From the NCBI GenBank assembly GCA_001938995.1, contig MKZN01000011.1, positions 52,325 through 116,324 on the forward strand: a stretch of DNA of 64,000 nucleotides. Direction: 5' to 3'. Positions 29,530 to 39,545 of the stretch are shown piece by piece (the first letter of the stretch is position 1; the number at the start of each line of letters is the position of its first letter). The notes below the pieces were generated by a model that saw nothing but the letters and a program-made list of their open reading frames with translations, had not been told where the DNA came from and ran no database searches. Origin of the DNA: Bacillus pumilus. GTDB taxonomy: Bacteria > Bacillota > Bacilli > Bacillales > Bacillaceae. A program made the position numbers and the translations under genes.

Positions 29530-32500
29530 TCACCTCGTTTTTTTATTGTTCCAGTTATTCCATGCTGGGTAATTCTTCCCGCCAATAAGCCAAATTTTAT
29601 CTTTATTAGGTGTATCTCCCCAAGGAGGCTCAGGCGGCATAATATCTTCCCCTAACCCTTCGGAATCCAGCTCAATTTTCTTCTCTACTGAATTAGTCAT
29701 CAAGTCTTCCTCAGTAGTCTGCACTTTGTATTGGTGTGGTACATCTGCTTGCGCTTCATCATTGAATGAGATGGTGGCTTCACTTTGATTTACAGCATAT
29801 CCGTACTCTTCTAGTGAAATATTTGACTCTAATATCTTTTGACTCTCTTTCTCTATATCTAAAGAAATGAGTTCCATTCTACTGATTTCTCCTAGAGTTT
29901 CACCATCAACCTCTACGAACTGGTTGCTTATTTTGACCGCACCATTTTCATCTCCACTATCTACTCTAATCGTAGTGTGTTTTAAAAACTCCTCTTCCTC
30001 TGTAATATCAATCAGGTGGCTAGTGACCTTATATCCATCATCCGCGGCAATGATTTCACTAATTAAGTGGCTATCGATTTGATTCCCATAAGACGGCAGA
30101 ATTACATCAGTATTTATGGATGTGCGTGTCTCTGAAGCGAAGTCAGTTGTCATCATATCCAATGGTTGATCAATTGTCGTTGCCTTGCCTGAAGAAGCCT
30201 CTTGTATTTTTGTTACTTTCGTATCCCCAGACGCGCCAAGATAATTTCCGTTTAATTGAATTTCTGCTGAAGTAATTTGCCTATCGAATAAGAATGGTTC
30301 ATTTATTTCTCCTTGTTGACCAATATCAATTACTTGGCCATAAGCACTCCCCACAGTATCGGTTATCCTGTCAATACCTTGTCCCATTCCAGCTACTTCT
30401 GTACTTATCTGTGTTATCTTGTTGCTGTCTACCTCACCAGGATTTAATTGAGGTGTAATACTTAATTCCTTTTCATTTTCGTGGAAAAGCTTGCTAGGGT
30501 TGTGTGTTACTGTATCAGATTGAAGGACATCTTCATTTCTGATGGCATTGGAGGTACTGATCTGTGCAGATTCTACTTCACTCGCTTGTATCGATTCACT
30601 CAAAGTTTCCAAGAAAACTCCTGAATTAGCTTCTATTAACGTGTAAGCCTCAACCCCGTGCTTGCCTACCTGCACCTCATATTCGACTGGTTTTCCATTA
30701 AGGCTTTGAACAACACCTATATCTAATTCTTGTGCTAAAATTCCTATCTCACCTGATTTCAATATTTCCCCATGTACTGTAGTATGATTGTTACTTGCTT
30801 TGTTCTCTTTAATAACAACCAACTCTCGATCATTTACTACAACAGCATTATCTAAGTCATGCAGGCTCAATTCATCATTTTCTACAGCAGCACCCCTTGA
30901 AGAATATAAACGGTCGGGACTAATTTCTTCTGAGCCCGTGCCTACTTCACTTTCACTAGCAGTAATTAGAATTGTGCCTTTATGTTCTGTAAAAGCACCA
31001 TAAACTGAATGGGCCTGTATAATTGAATCGCTTTGGGTGCCTATGTCTATACCTACTGCAACATCTCTTTCAATCCTGGCTTCCTCAGGGGATATCTGGG
31101 ACTCTTTGAGATAAGCAGGTGTGTCTATGCTAACTGGCTGGAGATTTTTAATTTGTACTGCATGGTAGTGGCCAAGTATGTCTGTGCCCACTTTATCCTC
31201 AAGCTGCTTTCCGCGCTCGACTTCGCTAAGGATTAACGGAGTATCCGTGTTCCGAATGGATGCAGTGTTTCCCTTAATCATTCCCACGATATTATCTAGT
31301 TCCTCTTGTTGCCCAAGAAACCAAGAACCCAAACCTGCCTTTAACTGTGTTTCAATTTTTGTATGACCAGACAACTCATTCGCATCTAATGTAATTGAAT
31401 CCTTCTTTAAGTGGCTGATGCTGCTTCTTGTTTCCGCAACATTGATATCAGGATTCTTGATCTTCCCTAAATCCATTAAATACGGTAAAGTTTCGCTTTC
31501 TGTACTCTCATATATAAAGCCACTTCCCATCTCTGTTGCCGCTTCCTGATGTCTTATCAGCAGTTTAAAAGTATCGTTGAATTTAGGAGAGTAAGTATCT
31601 GATTCTTTATCTATCAAATCGGCTGGATAGCCTTCTCCACTATCCATTTCCTCTTCTCTAAACCAGAATAGTTCTGATATTTCCCCCAGACTTGCCTCTG
31701 TGTTAACTTCACTTAAATCTGAATTAATGAGTCCATTGAGGTCTACTTGTTGTGTAGAGTGTTCCTCTTCAATAAACCCTTCTGCCAAGTGCTCAGGACT
31801 TTTCCCTTCAGGCGAGAGTTTCAGGGCTTGGTTACTCTCTATTTGAATGCCAGCTACATTAGTACCTAATGCCTTCAAAACGAAGTCCTTGCGCCCACCA
31901 ACAATCTGAATAATTGCTTTATTTTTTTCATATCTAGCTAGGTCTGCCTCTACAGACTTAATACCTCTTTTTACTTCATTTGGGGTAGCTGTTCTATTTA
32001 AGATGAGTTCAGCTTGCGTCCGATTTGAATGCTTTATCTCTGTATGGATCACTTTGTTTGTTTTTAGCTCGCCAGTAGTTACCATCTGATTAGATGAAAT
32101 AACCTTTTCACCTGACGTTTTTGAAATAATCGCCCCTATTTTGCTTTTCACATATCCTGCTTTAGCCGCTTCTAACGCTCTCGAACCATAATTTAAAGTA
32201 AGTAATCTATTGACCTGAGAGACAGTAGAATTACTACCCACAACATCGAATAATTTATCTGCGGTATCACTATAGCTGTTGTATCCTATCGTTACTGGTC
32301 CATTTGAAAGGATGTTTTCATCATAGCTTCCAAACAGAGCATCAAGTTTTTTTAAACTCCTGGATACGTCTGAATTTATCCCCTCATGCATTTCAATTTC
32401 TTTCTTTGCCAAGGAGTTAATATTCCCTACCCCTAGTTTAGAGGTAATTCCTTTCTTATTTCCCTCGCTGTTTCTGGCCTCTATTATTGCTGCAGCCCCA

Positions 32501-32898
32501 ATGTGCTCTATCACTTCACTCAATGCTTTAGGCACCCCTTTGGACACTGTACTTGGTGCGAAGGATTCCCCTGAATGCTTGTACCTGTGAGCATCCCCTG
32601 AAGCAGAACCATAAAGGTGCTTTTCTATTTCCCCTACAATGCCTTGGGATGGCTGACCTTGTTTTGTATTCGATAACCTTGCTGATATGGTTTCAGTAAC
32701 AACTTCACCACTTAACACCTTTTGACCATATAATCCTCCTTCAATTTTCTGTGCGTCATATATACTCCATGGATTAAACATTAGCGGGACTGCTGTTTTA
32801 CTGTTAGCTGCTGTATGGTTGTTAAATCCAAGCACATACCCTTTTTCATTACAAAAAAGGGCAGTGAAACGGAGTACGTATTGTTTACCTTTACTCAT
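29530..32898 (-). CDS. Very long, low-complexity virion fibre protein
   Basis: Encodes 1122 residues; ATG behind GGGGTGG. The N-terminus (~1-75: QYVLRFTALFCNEKGYVLGF ... SIYDAQKIEGGLYGQKVLSG) looks folded. From ~80 to ~1080 the chain is a long run of short amphipathic strands rich in Ser, Thr, Glu, Ile and Val, with hydrophobic residues every ~12-16 positions and no cysteines beyond the first 20 residues. The last ~35 residues are Trp/Pro/Asn-rich (PPEPPWGDTPNKDKIW ... YPAWNNWNN), perhaps an attachment or tip peptide. No family recognised; a shaft-like fibre or tail whisker is the best guess. Confidence 0.65.
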   Translation of the reverse strand: MSKGKQYVLRFTALFCNEKGYVLGFNNHTAANSKTAVPLMFNPWSIYDAQKIEGGLYGQKVLSGEVVTETISARLSNTKQGQPSQGIVGEIEKHLYGSASGDAHRYKHSGESFAPSTVSKGVPKALSEVIEHIGAAAIIEARNSEGNKKGITSKLGVGNINSLAKKEIEMHEGINSDVSRSLKKLDALFGSYDENILSNGPVTIGYNSYSDTADKLFDVVGSNSTVSQVNRLLTLNYGSRALEAAKAGYVKSKIGAIISKTSGEKVISSNQMVTTGELKTNKVIHTEIKHSNRTQAELILNRTATPNEVKRGIKSVEADLARYEKNKAIIQIVGGRKDFVLKALGTNVAGIQIESNQALKLSPEGKSPEHLAEGFIEEEHSTQQVDLNGLINSDLSEVNTEASLGEISELFWFREEEMDSGEGYPADLIDKESDTYSPKFNDTFKLLIRHQEAATEMGSGFIYESTESETLPYLMDLGKIKNPDINVAETRSSISHLKKDSITLDANELSGHTKIETQLKAGLGSWFLGQQEELDNIVGMIKGNTASIRNTDTPLILSEVERGKQLEDKVGTDILGHYHAVQIKNLQPVSIDTPAYLKESQISPEEARIERDVAVGIDIGTQSDSIIQAHSVYGAFTEHKGTILITASESEVGTGSEEISPDRLYSSRGAAVENDELSLHDLDNAVVVNDRELVVIKENKASNNHTTVHGEILKSGEIGILAQELDIGVVQSLNGKPVEYEVQVGKHGVEAYTLIEANSGVFLETLSESIQASEVESAQISTSNAIRNEDVLQSDTVTHNPSKLFHENEKELSITPQLNPGEVDSNKITQISTEVAGMGQGIDRITDTVGSAYGQVIDIGQQGEINEPFLFDRQITSAEIQLNGNYLGASGDTKVTKIQEASSGKATTIDQPLDMMTTDFASETRTSINTDVILPSYGNQIDSHLISEIIAADDGYKVTSHLIDITEEEEFLKHTTIRVDSGDENGAVKISNQFVEVDGETLGEISRMELISLDIEKESQKILESNISLEEYGYAVNQSEATISFNDEAQADVPHQYKVQTTEEDLMTNSVEKKIELDSEGLGEDIMPPEPPWGDTPNKDKIWLIGGKNYPAWNNWNNKKTR

Positions 32899-32953
32899 CG
32901 TCCACCACCCCTACCATTAGGAATACTATTTTTTCGGTATTATCCGATTTTCT

Positions 32954-33730
32954 TTAATGCACCGATTCAACAAAACAGCCACAACCGCCAACATCCGTCA
33001 TATCTACTTCTTGTTGAGCTTCGATATCTTTTCTTAACTGACGGTGCGTATAAGGAGAGGTCACTTTATTTTTTGTCTTTTTCAGGATCGCGACATCTTT
33101 ATCTAAGAACTGACGCATTTCTTCTTCCTTTTTCTCGTACTCTTCGAATCTCTCTGGCATCTGTTTAAGAAGGTTAGCAAAATGCCCTTGTCCAGCGCGG
33201 CAACAAAATCCCCCGCAATTGTTATGAGAAAATCCCATCTTATATAGTCTTGGTATTTCAATTCCTATTGATTTAATGTCCTGAAGTACTTCATCCTTCG
33301 TAACGTATGGCTCTTCGCACATAGGAAACTTCACTTGGTACGGATACCAATTTCTCTGAGGAGCTTTGGCTCGGTGGCCTTCTGTCCAATCAATTCCGAG
33401 ATAAAGTACACACTCATCTGGTTTAAAGTTCTCTTTTACCCATTTCTCAGCAATTTCCTGTTTTAATTTATGTGAGCACGGGGCTATTCTACTGTTACCA
33501 AGGAATTTTGCCTCCTTATAGACTTCGAAAGGCGTTCTTCCGTCAGCGATTTTCACAAACTGAGCACCTAAGTCTTTTACTGTGTCATCAATAAATCTAT
33601 ATAAATCCTCATCTTCTATTAGAGTGTCTGTAAAAAGCAGAATTGTATTATCCTTCCCAAATGACTCAATGACTCGCCTAGCCGCAGCCCAACTCCCAAC
33701 TCCTCCACTATAAAACACAATATGCTTCAT
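32954..33730 (-). CDS. PP-loop (PAPS reductase-like) ATP pyrophosphatase
   Basis: Encodes 258 residues; ATG behind GGAGG. The PP-loop SGGVGS is at 8-13 (family SGGxDS/GS), followed by FTDTLIEDEDLY and a CSHKLKQE segment typical of phosphoadenosine phosphosulfate reductase and DndC-like enzymes. Additional cysteines, NNCGGFCCRAGQGHF and GGCGCF, could hold a cluster or metal. The family activates a substrate by adenylation or reduces PAPS. It is a metabolic gene inserted between tail genes in the same direction. Exact substrate unknown; a nucleic-acid or cofactor thiolation role is possible. Confidence 0.75.
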   Translation of the reverse strand: MKHIVFYSGGVGSWAAARRVIESFGKDNTILLFTDTLIEDEDLYRFIDDTVKDLGAQFVKIADGRTPFEVYKEAKFLGNSRIAPCSHKLKQEIAEKWVKENFKPDECVLYLGIDWTEGHRAKAPQRNWYPYQVKFPMCEEPYVTKDEVLQDIKSIGIEIPRLYKMGFSHNNCGGFCCRAGQGHFANLLKQMPERFEEYEKKEEEMRQFLDKDVAILKKTKNKVTSPYTHRQLRKDIEAQQEVDMTDVGGCGCFVESVH

Positions 33731-33779
33731 TCAGTTGCCTCCACTTAAATAGTAGTCAGTTATATGCCGATGTTGCATG

Positions 33780-35651
33780 CTACAGATTCTTCTTTAAAAA
33801 CCCTAGCCCGATTGATGGGTATGGTGTGATATTGGACAATAAGAATGGAGTTCTAGGTGTATCTGCAACCGTATAGCGATATACTTGCGCAAAATTGTAT
33901 GTGCCAATTACTTCTACGCCTGCGTCTACCGCACCGAACAAGATTAATTTCTTATTCACCCTGTCTACTGTAAATTTTCCTTCCTCTAAGTCTTCTGCTT
34001 TACTCACATAAGCAGCCTTTTTCAAGAAGGTGCAGCCATCATCACTGACTAACTTGATCTCAAACGTGTCATCGATAATAGGCAAATGATAAAAGTGGAA
34101 GGTTTTTTTATCTCCATCGCCTTTACCCATACTTTCATTTTTTGACGTTTCTTTGACCTCTAATTCATCAAGTTGGGCGATATTCTTCGGATGTACCGCG
34201 TAAGTATCATCCAGTCTGCCGACTTGTCCATCTGATGGGTGTGTAATGAACATCGGAGGAATGTGGTATTTTGATGTATACACAGATGGGTTATACCTAG
34301 ATTCATGGGATGTATCAATATTAGGATCAAAAGTTGTAAACTCTAATACATGCTTTTGATACATCCCGCCACCGATTGCTCTCTGCAGTAGGACCGAGTT
34401 ATTCCCGTTTGATGTGTTTACTCCATAATCGACTAAATTATTTCCAATCTTTATGCCTTCCTCATACTCAATTTCATCCTCTTCCCGACACCCGCCAATG
34501 ATAATTGTATTGCCCCTTGGTGCTTTTCCAATTGTTGCGAGTCTACCTACATATAAAGGAGTAAAATAGGTGCTTTCAGGATCTGGTGCAGGGTCTAAAC
34601 GGAAGTACCCTACGATTCTATCTTTCGTAATATTCCCCCAAAAATATACTTGAGAGTCTCTTCCCCAACCTAGCCCTAGCTCTTGCTGAGGAATAAATGA
34701 TAGTCCGGTAGGGATCGATGGATAGATGTACCTGATTGCTCTATATGCAGCACCCATTAACTCTTTCGGCTTGTCTGGGTTGAATGGAGGAACCATTATG
34801 TCTCCTAAGCTATTGTTGGCATCTTTTTTATACTCGACCTCGTATTCTGCAAACACTGTGGTAGGTTCAATGCCGTCCTTAAATGTGATTGTATTTGCAT
34901 CTACATCTAAAGTGTAATCTGCTGCTGAGATAGGTATACTGCCTGTGAGTGTATCGTAGAATTTACAGGTATCCTTCTTGATTCGCATGTTTTCCCTCAT
35001 ATTCGGGAATTTGAATACACCTTTTTTAAGGTCCTCCATGCGCGCATCCTCGCCATGAGTGCTTCTTAATACATAAGATGTTGGCACAAAACCTTCAAAC
35101 GTGAAAACCCACAATCTTTTTGTTAGATCAGGGGCGTTATCAGTAAGTCCATATGTCGCACGTATTTTGCCTTGTGTTTCAGTAAACTCTACAGTAGCCT
35201 CCTCACCGTTGATGATGTAAGGGGAAAGGTCTTGGCTAAGGATTGATCCGTCTTCCTTATAAATAATCACAGTGCTAGTTGCTACTGGACCAACCATAAA
35301 TTTAAATACTGTCCGCTCCTTATTCCCCTTAGGGGTTATATCCTGCAATTCTCCTAGGAACGTATCTTTGGTGATGATTGGCTCTTCTCCAAACCCTCTA
35401 ATCTTCCCGCCGTAACCCACTGTAATACCGACATATCTATGTTGATCGTCACTGCCCTTTGATTCGAATAAATAGGTCTCAGCAAAAGTTTTTCTATAGG
35501 TGTCCTCCACACCATCTACCACTAAAGGAGCTACTGAACGGTATTTGGCCAACGTTCCCCAGCCACCTAAGTTAAACAGCTCTTCTAGTTTTTCTGGTAA
35601 CTTCTGTACCGGCAGATCTAAATCAAAAAATCCATCTGTATTTATTTCCAT
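33780..35651 (-). CDS. Tail fibre paralogue 1 (minimal C-terminus)
   Basis: Encodes 623 residues; ATG behind GAGGTGA. A divergent member of the family at 35668, 37869 and 41404: N-terminal domain with LEELFNLGGWGTLAKYRS, and a later block GMYQKHVLEF ... RYNPSVYTSKYHIPPMFITH that parallels ARYQ(S/K)HYL ... HPSRYSE in the others. It ends shortly after the hinge-like DTPRTPFLLSNITPYPSIGL, so it lacks the added C-terminal module. Beta-hairpin units ADYTLDVDANTITFKDGIEP resemble tail Ig insertions. Probably forms part of the tail tip or side-fibre assembly. Confidence 0.7.
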   Translation of the reverse strand: MEINTDGFFDLDLPVQKLPEKLEELFNLGGWGTLAKYRSVAPLVVDGVEDTYRKTFAETYLFESKGSDDQHRYVGITVGYGGKIRGFGEEPIITKDTFLGELQDITPKGNKERTVFKFMVGPVATSTVIIYKEDGSILSQDLSPYIINGEEATVEFTETQGKIRATYGLTDNAPDLTKRLWVFTFEGFVPTSYVLRSTHGEDARMEDLKKGVFKFPNMRENMRIKKDTCKFYDTLTGSIPISAADYTLDVDANTITFKDGIEPTTVFAEYEVEYKKDANNSLGDIMVPPFNPDKPKELMGAAYRAIRYIYPSIPTGLSFIPQQELGLGWGRDSQVYFWGNITKDRIVGYFRLDPAPDPESTYFTPLYVGRLATIGKAPRGNTIIIGGCREEDEIEYEEGIKIGNNLVDYGVNTSNGNNSVLLQRAIGGGMYQKHVLEFTTFDPNIDTSHESRYNPSVYTSKYHIPPMFITHPSDGQVGRLDDTYAVHPKNIAQLDELEVKETSKNESMGKGDGDKKTFHFYHLPIIDDTFEIKLVSDDGCTFLKKAAYVSKAEDLEEGKFTVDRVNKKLILFGAVDAGVEVIGTYNFAQVYRYTVADTPRTPFLLSNITPYPSIGLGFLKKNL

Positions 35652-35667
35652 AGTTTCTTCACCTCAA

Positions 35668-37794
35668 CTAAATTACTTTTATTGCGGGCGCAAGCACCCC
35701 AGCAGATTCATTTCCCGCTAAATCAACTGCTGTTACTTTTACTTCTGGTGTTGTGCCAGTTCTAATGCCAGCAATTCTATAAAAGTCAGTTCCAGTAACC
35801 CCTTTTGCATGCATCTTTCCATTCACATAGATGTTTAAGTGACTGAAATCTGCCTCAGTCGGTAAAGTAAACTTTAAATCCAAGGTTTGTGATTTAGGGC
35901 TGCTGGCTTCTACAATTACCACATCGCTTGGCGGGGTAGTATCCCCATCGATCAGAGGTGGCTCTTTAGTTGGGCTATGATCTTCAATATATATCCCTAA
36001 TCCCGCAGGTCTAAAAGGCGTTGCAGGTACTTTAGTGAGCGGCGAAACTGCCCCTAATTTCATAGGCTTGTACATTTCATATACCTTATCTGGGCATCCT
36101 TCTTTCATCACTTTAAGTTTTGATGCCCTTAACCCTTGAGGGTTAAATGCTATTGCTTTGTCTAGGTATCCTCGATTTCCTTCTTCTGGGTGGGATACGT
36201 ATATCCGAGTAGAAGGGGTTTTCTCAGAGTACCTTGATGGATTGTGCTGGTACTTATAGTTTTGTGTTTCTTCCATCGGCTCATAACTGCGTGGATATTT
36301 TTTAATCTTATCTGCCCCTCGCCTTAATGGTGGCATCTCGTTTGTTGTTGCTCCCCATGACAGGTAATGCGACTGATATCTGGCTCCAAATCTTGACCTG
36401 GATACAATTACAGAGTCTATTCCATTGGATGGATGGTTGGGATAAAGTTTCAGTAACGGTTGAATCATCGTCCCGCCTTGAGCCTCTGGATCATCGAAAT
36501 CAAATAGAGATATTAGGTGGTCAAAATCAATAGTAGAGTATGATTTTTCACTAAGTGCGTTCAAATTAGTACTCATGGGAATTAATTTCTTTGTAGTACC
36601 TAGCTGTCCTCTCTCTACAGTGACATAACCAATACCGTCTCTAAATTCACTGTCATCTATAATTTCCTTGTCTACTATTTTTACGATCTCATCGCTGCCT
36701 GTTACCTCAAGATAAGCTGGCAACTCTCCTAGGTTGAAAAGACCTGAAACAGGGATTCTCAAAGCTTGTGATGATACCGTTTCTCTTACATACAACACTG
36801 ACCTGTTATCTTCGTCTTTGTTAGTCGTGACTGGAGGTACTGCCCCAGAAAACAATGCATATCCTTCATCCTCTTCGCCTTCAATCATGGATTTTAACGG
36901 TCCAAAGTAGAGAGGCACTGTCGGCACTAAATTATGTTCCCATGCTGGTGCTGTGTCTGCCTGCAGCACTAAGAAAATCCCTTTGCTGTCTACATGCCCT
37001 TGTACAGTTACCTCAGAATCTGTCCACCAGTTCGTATGCCAGATAGGGTTTTCCACTACATCTAAGTGCTCAGCCCGAAGGTTGGCTTTATTTATAGGAG
37101 ACTGCATTACCCTTGGGTCTGTTTTGACGATGACTACCTCTAAAAACTTTTCTACCCATTTGGTTTCCCATACTTCAATATCTAAAGCAGAACGGATAAC
37201 GTGATACTTTGATGCGTTCAATAATTTACCATCAAAGTTTAAATCCCTGGACTCCTCATCATAGTCATCAGATAAATCGGGGTTGTAGAAGGTTTTAACC
37301 ACATCGATATCCATGTCTCTCTTAGTCTGATATTCGCTGTTACCCATGCCAGGCATGGTTACGATTGTGGCTAATCCGTTATCATGGATAAGTTCTTCGT
37401 TTGGCATCTTTTCAAGCATGTAGAAATAGAGAGAGGATCTAGTTACAGTGTTCTCATATTGAGTTCTAATCCACTCATTCCAGCTTGGAGTCAATCCGTC
37501 ATTGGGGGTTCTAATCGGTATCTCTTCTTCTTGTCTGAATTTAAGATCAAAATAACCTACCGTAGCTAATCCAAAAAGGATGCCGTCTGAGTTTCTAAAA
37601 ATCGTATGTTTAGCTGCAGCATAGTTAACTCTGCTTCTTGTCTTATAGTGCGCTCTCGTATCATACGCAGCCTTGTAAAACGTTCTTTCAACTACCCAGC
37701 CATTGTTGGTAAGCAACTCAGCAAACATATCTTGAAGATTATCCTCTTCAAATTTTGATGGGTACTCCCTAGGCGTAGAGTCTATATAAGGCAT
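35668..37794 (-). CDS. Tail fibre paralogue 2 with C-terminal Fn3-like domain
   Basis: Encodes 708 residues; ATG behind GGGGTGA. Shares with paralogues: MPY start, LFAELLTNNGW-like opening (here MFAELLTNNGWVVERTFYKA), RVMQSPINKANLRA, NWWTDSEVTVQGHVDSKGIF, LYFGPL, HPSNGIDSVIVSRSRFGARY, HNPSRYSEKTPSTRIYVSHP, and the hinge SPLTKVPATPFRPAGLGIY. After the hinge, ~90 residues form an Fn3-like domain (FTLPTEADFSHLNIYVNGKM ... VKVTAVDLAGNESAG). Likely a trimeric or hetero-oligomeric tail fibre whose Fn3 module faces outward. Confidence 0.75.
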   Translation of the reverse strand: MPYIDSTPREYPSKFEEDNLQDMFAELLTNNGWVVERTFYKAAYDTRAHYKTRSRVNYAAAKHTIFRNSDGILFGLATVGYFDLKFRQEEEIPIRTPNDGLTPSWNEWIRTQYENTVTRSSLYFYMLEKMPNEELIHDNGLATIVTMPGMGNSEYQTKRDMDIDVVKTFYNPDLSDDYDEESRDLNFDGKLLNASKYHVIRSALDIEVWETKWVEKFLEVVIVKTDPRVMQSPINKANLRAEHLDVVENPIWHTNWWTDSEVTVQGHVDSKGIFLVLQADTAPAWEHNLVPTVPLYFGPLKSMIEGEEDEGYALFSGAVPPVTTNKDEDNRSVLYVRETVSSQALRIPVSGLFNLGELPAYLEVTGSDEIVKIVDKEIIDDSEFRDGIGYVTVERGQLGTTKKLIPMSTNLNALSEKSYSTIDFDHLISLFDFDDPEAQGGTMIQPLLKLYPNHPSNGIDSVIVSRSRFGARYQSHYLSWGATTNEMPPLRRGADKIKKYPRSYEPMEETQNYKYQHNPSRYSEKTPSTRIYVSHPEEGNRGYLDKAIAFNPQGLRASKLKVMKEGCPDKVYEMYKPMKLGAVSPLTKVPATPFRPAGLGIYIEDHSPTKEPPLIDGDTTPPSDVVIVEASSPKSQTLDLKFTLPTEADFSHLNIYVNGKMHAKGVTGTDFYRIAGIRTGTTPEVKVTAVDLAGNESAGVLAPAIKVI

Positions 37795-37835
37795 GTCTTC
37801 ACCCCTAATCTAATTGAATTATTCTAGCTGAGCTC

Positions 37836-37870
37836 ATTATAGGCACTACAAAAGCGCCCATAACGCGCTT
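37836..37870 (-). terminator. Terminator hairpin followed by TATAAT box
   Basis: On the minus strand AAGCGC (37870-37865) and GCGCTT (37857-37852) form a stem with TTTTG after it, then TATAAT at 37841-37836, 42 bases before the start at 37794. This is a terminator-promoter boundary between two paralogues. Confidence 0.5.
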
Positions 37871-39524
37871 ATGTCTTGGAAGGGACCGTTGTTTCTGCTA
37901 ACAGTTCATTGGTCTTGGTGACATAGATACTGATTTTATGCTCCTTAGACTCATCTAATTGGTTACTGATGACATAAGATGTCGTGCCTGTAACCCCTTG
38001 AGCATATTGATTTTCGTCAACATAAACATCAATATCGCCGGAATAACCTGACCAGCTTATACGCTTATGTTTTCTTAGTACTTGGTAAGTAATTGTCACT
38101 TCTTCTTCGCGTACTTCTTTATTAACCAAATCGCCTCTGCTATCAACTAGTCCTTTATAAATAGCTATCGTTACTGGCCTAAATGGTGTCGCTGGCTTCT
38201 TAGTGGCAGGAGAACTGGCACTTACTTCTGTCACAACATACGCATCATATTTTTTGCTGTCCTCAATACCTTCTTCACTGAGTATTCGAATTTCACCCGC
38301 GCCCATTTGCCCGCCGGTAACCCCTATCGTGTTTTTCAGGTACCCTCTAGTTCCCCCATCTGGGTGAACAATATTCAACCAGGTAGTTGGCACCTTACCA
38401 GAGTACCGAGATGGGTGGTACCCATACTTCGATTGAGAAGTTGCTCTAGGGTATTTTCTTTTTCCGTCTGCTGATGCTCTCTTTGGCTCAATAGCGTTGG
38501 GCGGGGCTTCGACAGATAAATAATGTCTTTGGTATTTGGCTCCTCTAGCACTCCTACTCACGATAATGTTGTCCACACCGTTACCTGGATATGATTTATA
38601 AGTTTTCCCTACAGGGAGAATTTGTTTTCCTGCCTGTATTTTTGAATCATCGTAGTCATACTCTGCAATTTTTTGGAGACTGTCTTGGTCTGGTACTGTC
38701 CCTGCAAACAACACTACAGCGTCATCTCCCTCATCTTCTGGGACAAACTCTCCAAAGTAGAAAGGTATTCGTGGCACAGCGTTTCCTTCCCATAATGGGG
38801 TATCATCTGCCTGCATAACAAAGAACGCTCCAGTGCTGTCTATATGCCCTGTCACCTCAATTTCAGAATCCCCCCACCAATTCGTATCTTGGGTGTATTC
38901 TTTAATACTTTCCAAGCTAGGTGCTCTCAATAATGCTTGCACGATAGGAGACTGCATTACCCTCGATTCCTGCTTACTTATATTTGAAATAGACCCACTA
39001 AGGTTTGTCTCAGTAATTTCTACATCTAGCGCCATTTGTAAAAAGTTACTCACGTCACTTTTAGTCGGTGGAACAAATGCAGTCCTCCACGGCAATAAAG
39101 TAGTACTTCTCTTTGGAGTAGTCGGTAGTGATTCCACCATATAAAAATAAAACGGCGACCCTATTCTCTTTTTGTTGAATTGAGCCTCTACTACGGCTAA
39201 AAAAGCTGCTTTTTCTGCCTCTGTCCCTTTTGAAAAGTCATAGTTAGGGTACTCCTTACCTAGTTCACTAATCTCTGAAGCAACTGCTATCCCTAAATAC
39301 TTCCCATTTGCGTTGCTCAGTATCTTATGCTCGGCATATGCACTTACATATGTGCCCACGTTAGATTTATTACTTGAAACTAAAGCATCTGAAACTGCTG
39401 CTCTTTTAAAATCCGCAGCTAAGTTCCAACCATGTTTTATAAAAATTTCAACTAAGTCCTCTAGCTTGGTTTCTTCATATACCTTATACTCTGATAATGC
39501 AGCTAGATTGTTTAAATATGGCAT
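37869..39524 (-). CDS. Tail fibre paralogue 3 with short Fn3-like end
   Basis: Encodes 551 residues from ATG 39524 (MPYLNNLAAL), eight bases after AAGGGTGG; upstream in-frame GTGs overlap the site. Family blocks: LVEIFIKHGWNLAADFKRAA, AEHKILSNANGKYLGIAVAS, RVMQSPIVQALLRA, NWWGDSEIEVTGHIDSTGAF, NGVDNIIVSRSARGAKYQRH, HPSRYSGKVPTTWLNIVHPD and hinge SPATKKPATPFRPVTIAIYK. The C-terminal ~80 residues share YVDENQYAQGVTGTTSYVIS with the Fn3 domain of paralogue 2 (YVNGKMHAKGVTGTDFYRIA). The shortest full member of the set. Confidence 0.75.
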   Translation of the reverse strand: MPYLNNLAALSEYKVYEETKLEDLVEIFIKHGWNLAADFKRAAVSDALVSSNKSNVGTYVSAYAEHKILSNANGKYLGIAVASEISELGKEYPNYDFSKGTEAEKAAFLAVVEAQFNKKRIGSPFYFYMVESLPTTPKRSTTLLPWRTAFVPPTKSDVSNFLQMALDVEITETNLSGSISNISKQESRVMQSPIVQALLRAPSLESIKEYTQDTNWWGDSEIEVTGHIDSTGAFFVMQADDTPLWEGNAVPRIPFYFGEFVPEDEGDDAVVLFAGTVPDQDSLQKIAEYDYDDSKIQAGKQILPVGKTYKSYPGNGVDNIIVSRSARGAKYQRHYLSVEAPPNAIEPKRASADGKRKYPRATSQSKYGYHPSRYSGKVPTTWLNIVHPDGGTRGYLKNTIGVTGGQMGAGEIRILSEEGIEDSKKYDAYVVTEVSASSPATKKPATPFRPVTIAIYKGLVDSRGDLVNKEVREEEVTITYQVLRKHKRISWSGYSGDIDVYVDENQYAQGVTGTTSYVISNQLDESKEHKISIYVTKTNELLAETTVPSKT

Positions 39525-39545
39525 TTCATGCACCACCCTTTTAAT

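Noticed and set aside
29526..29585. Longer N-terminus (TTG 29585) for the lectin-like tail protein
   Set aside because: Would overlap the fibre gene by 56 bases with no ribosome site, while GTG 29525 follows AGGTGAT.
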